Made by a program: the position numbers and the translations under genes. A DNA stretch of 64,000 bases from an uncultured Desulfovibrio sp. (GTDB lineage: Bacteria; Desulfobacterota; Desulfovibrionia; Desulfovibrionales; Desulfovibrionaceae). Below the pieces are notes generated by a model. The model made no database searches and was not told where the DNA came from. It worked only from the letters and a program-made list of their open reading frames with translations. The number at the start of each line of letters is the position of its first letter. The stretch's first letter is position 1. The stretch spans positions 87,289-151,288 of the forward strand of contig NZ_CALUWS010000002.1 in NCBI RefSeq assembly GCF_944324525.1. The letters are read 5' to 3'. Positions 19,201 to 27,225 of the stretch are shown piece by piece.

Positions 19201-19402
19201 CCAGCACGGTGGCGGCGATGGTTTCCGCCGACGCGCCGGGATAGTACACGGACACGTTGACCGTAGGGGGCACAAGGTCGGGATACTGGGCGATGGGCAG
19301 CGCCTTCATGGCCAGCGCGCCCACAAGCGTGATGACGATGGAGATGACCGACGAAAGGATCGGCCGGCGCAAAAAGAGATTGGGTTTAGCGGAGGCAGCC
19401 AT
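16205..19402 (-). CDS. RND efflux permease, AcrB/MexB (HAE1) type
   Basis: A 1065-residue inner membrane proton-driven drug exporter. Twelve membrane segments and two large periplasmic loops are expected and consistent with the sequence. The proton-relay residues are present: paired Asp in GIVVDDAIVVLENVERI and Lys in GLAAKNAILIVEF. The N-terminus (FLRRPILSSVISIVITLVGA) is typical of HAE1 pumps rather than of heavy-metal RND pumps. It lies between the adaptor (11 bases upstream) and the channel (4-bp overlap). No repressor gene adjoins the operon. Confidence 0.96.
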   Translation of the reverse strand: MAASAKPNLFLRRPILSSVISIVITLVGALAMKALPIAQYPDLVPPTVNVSVYYPGASAETIAATVLAPLEVNINGVENMLYMTSTAASGSGSGSVDVYFSLGTNSDMALVNVNNKVNLAQTTLPESVRLQGVTVTKSSPAMLQVIAMYSPDGRYDEVYLHNYMQVNVADELKRVPGVGDVSVFGQMDYSMRIWIQPDKLAKYKLTVSDVAAAIQEQNSQFSPGRLGDPPLPQNAELSWQIDTKGRFSSPEEFGEIIVRTGEDSALLRLKDVARIEMGGKDYSVSMEMNGMKARGMGVYLLPGANAIATGDAVTARLKELEKDFPDGIAYKVIVDNNDFVMESINEVIHTLVEAMILVFIVVFVFLQSWRATLIPCIAVPVSIIGTFAGMYALGYTINTLTLFGMVLAIGIVVDDAIVVLENVERIMSTEHLPPKEATAKAMSEVTAPVIAIVLVLCAVFIPVSFMGGLAGQMYKQFAITISVSVVLSGIVALTLTPALCSLLLKPHAHDHQPAKPFVVFNYLFTKTTHKYVRIVRFIKDSTLRAFVLFAIMIAATVWLFKVVPGGLVPNEDQGYILGMAILDDGAVQSRTSDVTRLIADNLLKNPAVETVMSINGLDITSMSPKSNYGTFFATLKPWSQRQTPESSAEAISASVMAVTMMQPEAVTIGFTPPPISGMSTTGGFECYIQMRGDGTSQDLEAMANKFVTAAMATDENGNRRYPAIGSLRSLFSTGAPQLYANLDRDRCKDMGISISDVFTAMNASFGAMYINDFNYLGRTFQVRMQAEADYRLLPESLHDVFVRTSKGEMVPLSAVMTLERRTAPQTMERYNVFPAAHLMGDPAPGYSSGQALAAMDQVAAEVLDSNYALGWVGSALQEMLASADTTIIFVLALVMVFLILAAQYESWSLPLAVLTAVPFGVFGALVATWLRDLSNDVYFQVALVTLVGLAAKNAILIVEFAVEAWRDGRSLDVAAMHAARLRFRPIVMTSLAFILGCVPLAISSGAGANSRHAIGTAVVGGMLAATCLATLFIPFFFRFIMSVSLRLQGKRDPNEGKGRFEEDDI

Positions 19403-19413
19403 AGCGCATCACC

Positions 19414-20589
19414 TTACTGGGCGGCCTTTTCCGCGTTGTCGCCCTTGCCGGCCTCCTTGCCGTCGCCGGCGGCGGTTTTCTGCTCGCCGGCCTTCTGCCC
19501 CTGCGCGCCCTGTTCCTGCGGGGTGACGGGCTGGCCGGGACGGGCCTTGATGAGGCCCTCGCTGATGATGACCTCGCCGCCCTTGAGACCGGAGTCCACA
19601 AGGTACATGTCCCCGATGGTCTCGCTGACCGTCACGGGCACGGACTTCACGATATTGTTTTCTCCCACGGCAAGCACGAAGGACCCCTTCTGCGTGATAA
19701 GCAGGGACTTCTGCGGGATGAGCACGGCATCGACCAGGATATCGCCTTCCATGAAGATGCGCACATACTGCCCGGGCATGATGGAGCCCGTGGAATTGTC
19801 GAAGGTGGCGCGCGCCTTGATGACGCCGGTAGTGGGCTGCACCCGGCTGTCGATGAAGTTGATGACCCCTTCCACCGGACTCATGCTGCCGTCCAGCAGA
19901 CGCAGACGGGCCTTATAGATGTTTTTTTCCGGGAAGCGCAAACGGCCTTCCGCCGCCAGCTGCTGCCGGCGCATGCGCTCCGGCGCGGCGATGGAAAAGT
20001 CGATGTACATGGGATCGGTCTGCTCGACATAGGTGAGCAGGGAGTTGTTGCTCACGAGGTTGCCGGGGGTGTAATTCTCCTTGGAGCTGTAGCCGGAGAC
20101 CGGCGACACCACCTGACAGTAATCCAGATTGATCTTGGCTTCACGCAGGGCGGCACGGGCGCTGTCATAGGCGGCGCGGGCGTTGTCGCGGTCCTTCTGG
20201 GAGACGGCGTTCTTCTCGTACAGCGGACGGATGCGCTGCCATTCGCGGGCCGCGCTGTCGTACTGGGCCTGGGCCTGCTGCACCTGCGCCTCATACTGGT
20301 CACGCTCGATCTGGAAAAGCAGCTGCCCTTCCTTCACGAAAGCCCCTTCATCATAGAGACGCTTTTCGATGATGCCCTGCACGCGGGCGCGCACTTCCAC
20401 GGAGCGCGAACCGGAAGCCTGCGCCTGATACTGGGCGGGCCAGGGGCGATCCTTGGCCTCCACATGAAAAACGCTTACAAGCGGCCCCTTGCCGCCCTGG
20501 CGCGCCTGCTCCTCTTCGCCCTGGCAGGCGGCAAGCTGAACAAGCACGAGAAGGGCAAGCGCCACCGAAAACATATTACGCGTACGCAT
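19414..20589 (-). CDS. Efflux periplasmic adaptor, AcrA/MexA type
   Basis: A 391-residue membrane fusion protein that links the RND pump to the outer membrane channel. It has a lipoprotein signal with lipobox LAAC (about residue 22), the lipoyl half-motifs (VEVRARVQGIIEKRLYDEGAFVKEGQ, read in parts, and VVSPVSGYSS), a helical hairpin between them (residues about 95-160), and a beta-barrel domain. The C-terminus is an unusually long Lys/Gly/Glu/Ala-rich tail (about 45 residues), probably disordered. It is the first gene of the minus-strand efflux operon. Confidence 0.95.
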   Translation of the reverse strand: MRTRNMFSVALALLVLVQLAACQGEEEQARQGGKGPLVSVFHVEAKDRPWPAQYQAQASGSRSVEVRARVQGIIEKRLYDEGAFVKEGQLLFQIERDQYEAQVQQAQAQYDSAAREWQRIRPLYEKNAVSQKDRDNARAAYDSARAALREAKINLDYCQVVSPVSGYSSKENYTPGNLVSNNSLLTYVEQTDPMYIDFSIAAPERMRRQQLAAEGRLRFPEKNIYKARLRLLDGSMSPVEGVINFIDSRVQPTTGVIKARATFDNSTGSIMPGQYVRIFMEGDILVDAVLIPQKSLLITQKGSFVLAVGENNIVKSVPVTVSETIGDMYLVDSGLKGGEVIISEGLIKARPGQPVTPQEQGAQGQKAGEQKTAAGDGKEAGKGDNAEKAAQ

Positions 20590-20938
20590 TCAAAACTCCA
20601 TAAGCGGATTCCCGCTCTTCGCAATGGTTGCCGCCATACGGCGGACACGAAAATCAGAAAACGCGGCTGCCGGAACGCCGGAAAGGCCCGTACATGGCCA
20701 GTCATCTTCCGCCGCGCGCAGCCCGGTTTTCCCCGGCGGCAGACGCCGCAAACGCAGAGGGCATGCCTGCATGAGGGAGAACAAACTGTCGAAAAACATA
20801 CTTTCGGCGTTTGTGTCAAGAAAGGCGACGTTTCCGTCGCATCTTTTTTACCCCTAAAAAGGTGAATTATTTCAATATGTTGAAAAGGCGTATGCTTTTC
20901 TCGTAACCACTTGTTTTTATTGGATAATATTTTTCGGC
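20590..20938. other. Efflux operon promoter region
   Basis: A 349-bp AT-richer gap between the adaptor gene and the next minus-strand gene. On the minus strand there is TTGACA (complement of 20814-20819), a good -35 hexamer, but no matching -10 at normal spacing. Next to it lies the small palindrome GCGACG-TTTC-CGTCGC (20825-20840), followed on the plus strand by ATCTTTTTT; it could serve as an operator or as a terminator. No gene is supported. Confidence 0.4.
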
Positions 20939-21571
20939 CTATCCGTCATGCTCATCGCCGGCATACAGACCCGAGGCGGCAAGCCGGGTATGCTGCGCGG
21001 CAAGGCGGATAAAGATGCACCACCAGAGCGCATTCTTGAGGATCTGGGTACGGTTGCGACGCCGGGGCGTCATGCTGGGGCGCAGGGCGCTCAGCTCCAG
21101 CGAATGCTCGCCGCCGCTCTCGCTCAGATAGGCGACGCGCAGTTCGATGCGCTGCATCTCATTGACCTTGTCCGGCGGATACTGGCTCAGCAGCCGGGAG
21201 GAAAGGTCCGTGGCCTTGGCGGTGCTGGTGGGCATGTCGGAGCCGCCTTCGTGGATGTCCTGGATCTGGCCGTCGATGATCATGTCCACGGAAGTCACGT
21301 TACACAGGTTGATCTTGCCGCGCCCGGCTTCGGCATGCTGGCGCACGACGCGGTAGTAGAAGCCGCCCATCTCCTCGGAAACGCCGATGACCACCGTGCT
21401 CTGATCCGCGCCGGAGTAGACGCCGACCTGGGCCGTCATGCGGGTGTCGTCGGCGATCTCCGCCTTGATGGCGGCGATGAGCCGCCGCTGCAGCAGCAGA
21501 CGACGCCGGGCTTCCATATAGATAAGGGCAACGGCACTCAAGAGGAGCAGAACAATGAAGAGTTGGACCAC
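20939..21571 (-). CDS. Membrane-anchored protein of unknown function
   Basis: Family not recognised. The 210-residue product starts at GTG 21571 (GGAGTTTCCC upstream) with one membrane segment (LFIVLLLLSAVALIYMEA, about residues 4-21), leaving a soluble domain of about 190 residues. It contains VGVYSGADQSTVVIGVSEEMGGFYYR (read in parts) and ends with an aromatic/basic region (ALWWCIFIRLAAQHTRL) that may contact the membrane. It is 62 bases downstream of xdhC on the same strand and may belong to the topA-xdhC transcript. Confidence 0.65.
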   Translation of the reverse strand: MVQLFIVLLLLSAVALIYMEARRRLLLQRRLIAAIKAEIADDTRMTAQVGVYSGADQSTVVIGVSEEMGGFYYRVVRQHAEAGRGKINLCNVTSVDMIIDGQIQDIHEGGSDMPTSTAKATDLSSRLLSQYPPDKVNEMQRIELRVAYLSESGGEHSLELSALRPSMTPRRRNRTQILKNALWWCIFIRLAAQHTRLAASGLYAGDEHDG

Positions 21572-21633
21572 GGGAAACTCCTTCGCAAAAAAACGGGAGG
21601 GCCGCCCGGTAGGGGCCTGCGGCCGGGCATCTG

Positions 21634-22830
21634 TCAGTCATCAATGCGCAGGCGCTGCAGCGTCCCGGCGCGCGCGGCAAGCAGCTCGGCCACCACGGAT
21701 ACGGCGATCTGCTGCGGCGAATCCGCCCCGACGGGCAGGCCGATGGGACAGCGCACGCAGGCCAGTTCCGCATCGGGCACGCCTTCCTTGCGCAGGGCGG
21801 CGTACACGCCGTCCTTCTTGGAGCGGCTGCCGATCATGCCGATATAGAAGGCATGGCTTTCCAGCGCCTGCACCAGCACTTCGCGGTCGAAGCTGTGTCC
21901 GCGCGTCATGATGGCGACATAATGCCGCCTGCCGATGCCGCAGGCACGCACAAGATTGGCAAAGGCCTGCAGGACGAAGCAGTGCCGCGCCATGGGGAAA
22001 CGCTCCGGCGAAGCGAACTCCGCCCGGTCGTCCACCACGTCCACCACGAAACCGCAGGCATGCGCCAGCGTGGCCACCTCGAGCGACACGTGCCCGCCGC
22101 CGCACAGCAGGAGGACGGGCGGCGTATCCAGCGGCTCCATGTAGATCCGGGCCACCGTGGCGTCCACCATCCCGGCCTTGCCCTTGCGCTTGTCCAGCAG
22201 GGCCCGGGCCGGATCCAGACCGATGATGATGTTGGGCGTCTCCGCGGGGATGACCTGCACGCTCTCCGACCTGCCGTCGGGCAGGGCCTCGGGCTGCCGC
22301 TCCAGATAGAGGACGCGCCGCGGCAGGTTTTCGCGCGTGACGTCCACCGACCAGATGCCGTCGATGCCCTGATCCAGCGCCCGCTGAGCCTGCCGGAACA
22401 GCGGCGCCTGTGAGGCGGAGAGACTTTCGCAGAGCACTTCCATGCTGCCGCCGCAGATCATGTCCGTGTCGGCGCTGCCGTCCATGCTGCACTGGTGGCA
22501 GGCGGAAAGGCCGCTGGCAAGACACTGGCGGGCCATCTCCAGCGCGGCGGCCTCCAGAGCGCCGCCGCCCACTGTGCCCAGCAGCCCCTGCGAGGTCAGC
22601 AGCGCCCGCGTCCCCGCGCCGCGCGGCGCGGAGCCTTCCCGGTTGATTACGGTCATGAGGACGGCCTGCTGCCCGGCCTCCAGCAGATCGGCAATGCGCT
22701 GCTCCAGCCCCAGCGGGCTGCTCAACGGCGTGATGCGAGGCGGCGGGGGCGGCGTCACAACACCAGCGGCCGCGGGGGCGCGCTTGCCGTCACGGCGCTT
22801 GCTGTCTTCGGGCTTTTGCTTTTTAGGCAT
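21634..22830 (-). CDS. xdhC: XdhC-family protein (molybdenum cofactor insertion)
   Basis: XdhC-family proteins help load sulfurated molybdenum cofactor into xanthine dehydrogenase-type enzymes. The 398-residue product has a Lys/Pro-rich N-terminal tail (about 35 residues), an XdhC_CoxI domain (TVINREGSAPRGAGTRALL, GTVGGGALE), and an XdhC Rossmann domain (LLCGGGHVSLEVATLAHACGF, IGMIGSRSKK, CPIGLPVGADSPQQIAVSV). ATG 22830 has GGAGG seven bases upstream; ATG 22836 abuts that site. Its start lies inside the end of topA. No molybdoenzyme genes are nearby, so its client lies elsewhere. Confidence 0.88.
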   Translation of the reverse strand: MPKKQKPEDSKRRDGKRAPAAAGVVTPPPPPRITPLSSPLGLEQRIADLLEAGQQAVLMTVINREGSAPRGAGTRALLTSQGLLGTVGGGALEAAALEMARQCLASGLSACHQCSMDGSADTDMICGGSMEVLCESLSASQAPLFRQAQRALDQGIDGIWSVDVTRENLPRRVLYLERQPEALPDGRSESVQVIPAETPNIIIGLDPARALLDKRKGKAGMVDATVARIYMEPLDTPPVLLLCGGGHVSLEVATLAHACGFVVDVVDDRAEFASPERFPMARHCFVLQAFANLVRACGIGRRHYVAIMTRGHSFDREVLVQALESHAFYIGMIGSRSKKDGVYAALRKEGVPDAELACVRCPIGLPVGADSPQQIAVSVVAELLAARAGTLQRLRIDD

Positions 22831-25063
22831 GGTCATCCTCCTTCACATAGCCGCATCCCTTGACGGGGCAGATGATCTTCACGCCGTCGCGCGACTTCTT
22901 TTCCACAAGGTAGGGAGAACCGCAGCGGGGGCAGGCCTCGGGTATGGGCCTGTCCCAAAGGGCGAAATCGCACTTGGGATACTGATCGCAGGAATAAAAG
23001 ATCTTGCCGCGCTTGCTGCTCTTTTCCACGAGCCGCCCCTCGCCGCAGCGGGGGCAGAGCACGCCCGTGGAGAAGGGCGCGGCGTAGTCGCAGTCGGGAT
23101 AGCCCGTGCAGGCGATGAAGCGACTGCCCGTGCGCGAGCGCTTGATCACCAGATCCTTGCCGCAGCGCGGGCATTCGCCCACCTTTTCCAGCTGGGGTTT
23201 CTGCGGGGCGACGATCTCCAGCCCGCCGTCCGCGTTGCGCTGGAAATTGCTGGTGTACCGGCACTCGGGATAGCCGGAGCAGGCCAGGAACTGGCCGGCC
23301 TTGCCGAACTTGATCACCAGCGGCTTGCCGCAGTCCGGACAGGTCAGATCCGTGGGGATGCCGCCCTTGACGGACTGCATGTTCTTGGCCGCCGCCGCCA
23401 GCGTGGGATTGAAGTCGTCGGCGAAATGGTGCAGCAGGTCCACCCACTGTTCCTTGCCTTCCGCCACCTTGTCGAGGCCTTCTTCCATGCTGGCCGTGAA
23501 CCCCACGTCCATGAGCCGTCCGAAGTGCTCCACGAGCTGCTTGCAGACGATGCGTCCCAGATCCGTGGGGATGAAGTGCCTCTCCTGCAGGCTGACGTAC
23601 TCACGATCCTGCAGCGTGGAAATGATGCTGGCGTAAGTGGAGGGCCGCCCGATGCCGCGCTCTTCCAGTTCGCGCACAAGGCTGGCTTCGCTGTAGCGGG
23701 CCGGGGGCTGGGTGAACTTCTGTTCCTTTTCCAGCTTGTCCAGCGCCAGTTCCTGCCCCGGCGTCAGCGCGGGCAGCTCGCCGTCCGCCTCGTCCTTGCC
23801 CTGAGGCATGACCGCCAGAAAACCCGGGAAGAGCAGCCGCTCGCCCTTGGCGCGCCACTGGCTCGGCCCGCAGGCGATGAGGGCCGTGGTGTCGTGGAAG
23901 CGCGCCCCGGCCATCTGCGAGGCCACGAAACGCGACCAGATGAGCCGGTAAAGATTGTACTGGTCCGGCGGCAAATGCCCCTTGAGGCTGTCCGGCGTGA
24001 TGTTCACGTCCACGGGGCGGATGGCTTCGTGCGCATCCTGCGCGCCGCTCTTGGCTTTGTAGACGCGGCTCTTGGCCGGCAGATAGTCCTTGCCCCAGGT
24101 GGCGGCGATGAAGTCGTGCGCCGCCGTACGGGCCTCATCCGCGATGCGCGTGGAGTCCGTACGCATATAGGTGATGAGGGCCGTGATGCTGCCGTCTTCC
24201 ATCTCCACGCCTTCGTACAGGCGCTGCGCGATGTTCATGGTGCGCTTGGCCGTGTAGGAGAGCCGCTGGTTGGCCGCCTGCTGCAGGGTGGACGTGATGA
24301 AGGGCGGCTGGGGGGCGCGCTCGCGCTCCTTCTGCTCCACGCTCTCCACCCGCCAGGGCTGCCCGCGCAGGGCCTCTTCCAGGGCCTGAGCGGCCTCGGC
24401 ATGGGGGATGACGGCCTTCTTGCCGTTGAGCTTGTGCAGGTCCACCCGGAACGGCGGCGGGGTCTCGCCGCGCAGATGGGCGCGGAACTGCCAGTATTCT
24501 TCCGGCACGAAGGCGTCGCGCTCGTCCTCCCGCTCCACGATGAGCCGGAGCGCCACGGACTGCACCCGGCCGGCGGAGATACCGCGCTTGATGGTCTTCC
24601 AGAGCAGGGGCGAGATCTTGTAGCCCACCAGACGGTCAAGCACCCGCCGCGCCTGCTGGGCCTCGAAAAGATCCCGGTTGAGGGCGCGCGGATGCGCCAG
24701 CGCGTCCTTGACCGCCCGCGCCGTGATCTCGTTGAACTGGATGCGTTTGATGTCCTTGGCCTTGTCTCCGATGAGCTCGGCCACATGCCAGGCGATGGCC
24801 TCGCCTTCCCGGTCGGGGTCGGGCGCAAGATACACGGTGTCGGCCTTGCCCGCGGCGGTGCGCAACTCGCTGACCACGTTTTTCTTGTTGTCGATGACCT
24901 GATACTGGGGGGCGAAATCATTGGCCTCGTCCACACCCAGCGAGCTGGAAGGCAGGTCGCGCACATGGCCCACGCTGGCCAGCACCATATACTGCGGCCC
25001 CAGAAATTTCTTGATGGTCTTCACCTTGGCAGGCGATTCCACGATGATCAGCTCTTTGCCCAT
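22823..25063 (-). CDS. topA: DNA topoisomerase I
   Basis: Type IA topoisomerase that relaxes negative supercoils. The 746-residue protein has the TOPRIM domain (ELIIVESPAKVKTIKKFL with E9; APDPDREGEAIAWH with D82, D84, E86), the catalytic tyrosine Y299 in ITYMRTDSTRI, and four C-terminal zinc-ribbon motifs (CPDC...C, CPRC...C twice, and CPRC ending in CPVKGC). ATG 25063 gives the family start MGKELII with AGGGAG seven bases upstream; an upstream ATG (25105) would add an unsupported 14-residue leader. The stop overlaps the xdhC start by eight bases. Confidence 0.97.
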   Translation of the reverse strand: MGKELIIVESPAKVKTIKKFLGPQYMVLASVGHVRDLPSSSLGVDEANDFAPQYQVIDNKKNVVSELRTAAGKADTVYLAPDPDREGEAIAWHVAELIGDKAKDIKRIQFNEITARAVKDALAHPRALNRDLFEAQQARRVLDRLVGYKISPLLWKTIKRGISAGRVQSVALRLIVEREDERDAFVPEEYWQFRAHLRGETPPPFRVDLHKLNGKKAVIPHAEAAQALEEALRGQPWRVESVEQKERERAPQPPFITSTLQQAANQRLSYTAKRTMNIAQRLYEGVEMEDGSITALITYMRTDSTRIADEARTAAHDFIAATWGKDYLPAKSRVYKAKSGAQDAHEAIRPVDVNITPDSLKGHLPPDQYNLYRLIWSRFVASQMAGARFHDTTALIACGPSQWRAKGERLLFPGFLAVMPQGKDEADGELPALTPGQELALDKLEKEQKFTQPPARYSEASLVRELEERGIGRPSTYASIISTLQDREYVSLQERHFIPTDLGRIVCKQLVEHFGRLMDVGFTASMEEGLDKVAEGKEQWVDLLHHFADDFNPTLAAAAKNMQSVKGGIPTDLTCPDCGKPLVIKFGKAGQFLACSGYPECRYTSNFQRNADGGLEIVAPQKPQLEKVGECPRCGKDLVIKRSRTGSRFIACTGYPDCDYAAPFSTGVLCPRCGEGRLVEKSSKRGKIFYSCDQYPKCDFALWDRPIPEACPRCGSPYLVEKKSRDGVKIICPVKGCGYVKEDDHA

Positions 25064-25366
25064 CCCTATGCTCCCTCTCCAGTTTCGCAGGCGAGAATAC
25101 GGCAAAATGCGTCCGCGTCAAGAGTCCGGCGCTTATGCCGCCGGCGCTGGAGAACGCTTCCGCCGCGTTTTCGGAGACTGACGCCGGTACGACCGGCTCC
25201 CCCATCCTGCTCCTGTCTGCCCCACTTCTATTTGTGGTTACTTCTTTCTGCCGCATGGCGCAACAGGCAGGCCGCGCCGCCGGGGCGGATGGACAAAACG
25301 TTTACGCCAATGCATAAAAACCAGTTTTTTATTTAATTAGTCACAAAAGCGCCCAAAGGACTCCCC

Positions 25367-26082
25367 ATGCCTGTCCGAGTACGAAAATATGCCGGTCTGC
25401 GCCATCTTATCGTCCTGCTGACGGCATGCAGCCTGTTCCTGTCGGGCTGCGGAGCCAAACTTCCGGACAGCGGCACGATCCCCTCAGTGACGGTCGCAAA
25501 GGATACGCCCTTCACTCTGGAAATCTCGACGGAGGAAGTCCAGAAAAAGGGGATGCGCGTCGACGGCCTGACCGCCGCCATCAAGGAGCAGTTCCGAACC
25601 GCCGGCGGGGTGGAGGCCGCAAACGGCCCCGGCCCCGGCACGCTGGCGGTACGCGTGGATGTGCGTGACATCTATCTCGCGGGAATGACACGCAAAAATT
25701 ATTTGACGACCGTGGGGCCACGGCTGTTGCCCTGACGGTGGGCGCCGTACTGGGGACTGTGGTGGGGGCCGCCCACGGCCTGATGAACTCCGCTTGTTTC
25801 TGCATCGCCCCGAGCGCCATTGCGGGGGGAGTCCTGGGCGCCGCCACAGGCGCGACCCTGGGCTATGTCATGAGCGAGGACAGCAGGGAAGCAAAAGAGA
25901 TATGGGCCATGCGGGCCGGGGTGGGCATGGCCTGGCACGGCAGACCGGATACGCTGGAAGAAGTCGTCGTGAGCACCGGCGCTGACGGCGTCTCCTCCCG
26001 TACGGACGCCGTTCCCGCCCTGGAAAAGGCCCTGGCGCAGCGTATCCGTGAGGCCCTTATGAGCACGCCCGCTTCCCCTTAG
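25367..26082 (+). pseudogene. TraT-like lipoprotein, copy 1, split by a frameshift
   Basis: The first half (25367-25735) encodes a signal peptide with lipobox LSGC, then AKLPDSG and GPGPGTLAVRVDVRDIYLAG, and stops at TGA 25733. The second half continues in the -1 frame as LTVGAVLGTVVGAAHG, a Gly-zipper, then EIWAMRAGVGMAWHG, LEEVVVSTG and a C-terminal LEKALAQRIREAL. The intact paralogue at 26275 has the same parts in one frame. The break falls near a run of five A residues (25694-25698). This is a frameshifted gene, a sequencing error or, less likely, a slippage site; the flanking sequence is not a good X-XXY-YYZ heptamer. Confidence 0.8.
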
Positions 26083-26084
26083 AG

Positions 26085-26219
26085 GCAGGCAACACTATCC
26101 GTTGACTGTTTGGGGGAGAGGCATGGGGCGAACGTGCGGCAAAAGCCAGCGAAGAACAGGCGAGTTACAGTATTTATCCATTTGAAACATTTTGTAAAAT
26201 ACCTATCGACAGGCCCCAG
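26085..26219. mobile_element. Family B element, internally deleted copy
   Basis: About 135 bp between copies 1 and 2 of the lipoprotein family. The left side (GGCAACACTATCCGTTGACT, then TGGGGGAGAGG) matches the right end of the complete family B element at 62330-62743 read in reverse. The right side (TTACAGTATTTATCC, TTTGAAACATTTTGTAAAAT, ATCGACAGGCCCC) matches its other end. The middle, including the tandem hairpin units, is missing. Terminal repeats are degraded. Confidence 0.65.
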
Positions 26220-26274
26220 GGGGGCAGAGGGACGGACGCACGTCGGTGCACTGTCCGGAAAACAGGGAGTGGGT

Positions 26275-26952
26275 ATGCTTGTCCTTCTGCGGGAATATGC
26301 CGGTCAGCGTCCGTTCGCCACGCTGTTTGTCCTGTGCCTCTGCCTGTTCCTGCCGGGCTGCGGAGCCAAATTGCCGGACAGCGGCAGGCTCCCGTCGGTG
26401 GCGGCGGGCAGGGGCACGCCTTGCTATCTGGAAGTGACGGGGCAGGGCATCCCGACCGAGGGCCTTGCCGCCGCCATCAGAAAGGAGATCAGCCGGTCAG
26501 GGGATCTGCGGGAGGCCGACAGCCCCGGCCCCGGCACGCTGACCGTACGCGTGAATGTGGAGGAGATCTTCCTTTTCGGTCCGGCGGGCGTCGGCCTGCT
26601 TGACGGGCTGAAGACGACCGCCGCCACCTTGCTTATCGGCATCCTGGCGGCCGGCGTGTTCATCGTGGCGGGCAGCACCGATCTGGGGATCGTCTTCCCC
26701 GTGGCGGCCGGCACGCTCCTGGGCCTGGGGGCGGGGATCGGCATCAGCGCGAACAGCTGGTCAAAGGACGTCTGGGCCATACGGGCCGGGGTGGGCATGG
26801 CCTGGCACGGGACGCCGGACAGTCTGGAGGAGATCGTCGTCAGCACCGGCAACGGCGGCGCCAGCTCCCGCGAAGAAGCCACAGGCATGCTTGAACACGA
26901 ATTGGCGCGGCGCATCAGCAAGGCCATCACCACCCTGCCGCAACCATCGTAG
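26275..26952 (+). CDS. TraT-like glycine-zipper lipoprotein, copy 2 (intact)
   Basis: A 225-residue predicted outer membrane lipoprotein (lipobox LPGC, about residue 25). Layout: CGAKLPDSG; a small alpha/beta domain ending SPGPGTLTVRVNVEEIFLFG; a Gly/Ala-rich hydrophobic segment (LLIGILAAGVFIVAGS ... AGTLLGLGAGIGISA); then VWAIRAGVGMAWHG, LEEIVVSTG, SSREEA and a C-terminal helix LEHELARRISKAITT. This order resembles TraT surface-exclusion lipoproteins (lipid anchor, domain, glycine zipper, C-terminal helix), though sequence identity appears low. ATG 26275 follows AGGGAG at five bases. The function is unknown. Confidence 0.75.
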   Translation: MLVLLREYAGQRPFATLFVLCLCLFLPGCGAKLPDSGRLPSVAAGRGTPCYLEVTGQGIPTEGLAAAIRKEISRSGDLREADSPGPGTLTVRVNVEEIFLFGPAGVGLLDGLKTTAATLLIGILAAGVFIVAGSTDLGIVFPVAAGTLLGLGAGIGISANSWSKDVWAIRAGVGMAWHGTPDSLEEIVVSTGNGGASSREEATGMLEHELARRISKAITTLPQPS

Positions 26953-26976
26953 AAGTTCTCCGCAAGCGAGGTCAGC

Positions 26977-27144
26977 ATGAGACATCCTTCCCGCCGCAAC
27001 GATACCGGCACCCTGTTGTTTTTGATGCTGTTCACGCTGGGCTGCGGCCTGCTCCTGGCCGGCTGCGGGGCCAGGCTGCCGGACGATCTGGAGGAGTTCG
27101 TCGTCAGCACCGGCCAGAGCGGCCCCTTTGCAAAGAGGCCATGA
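26977..27144 (+). pseudogene. TraT-like lipoprotein remnant with large internal deletion
   Basis: A 55-codon reading frame that keeps only the two ends of the paralogue. It begins MRHPSRRNDTGTLLFLML with lipobox LAGC and CGARLPD, then jumps straight to DLEEFVVSTGQSG, skipping the roughly 150 residues that lie between these motifs in intact copies. It could still make a tiny lipoprotein, but internal-deletion decay is the simpler reading. It lies 24 bases downstream of copy 2. Confidence 0.6.
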
Positions 27145-27225
27145 GGACCTTTGGAGACGATCTGGCGGCTCGCATCGACGCGGCGACCGTCGACACGGCA
27201 CATCATCAGCTTCGGAGGATCGACA

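Noticed and set aside
25694-25700. Programmed -1 ribosomal frameshift in lipoprotein copy 1
   Set aside because: The sequence C-AAA-AAT is not a proper slippery heptamer, no downstream pseudoknot is evident, and intact paralogues encode the protein in one frame. Treated as a pseudogene.
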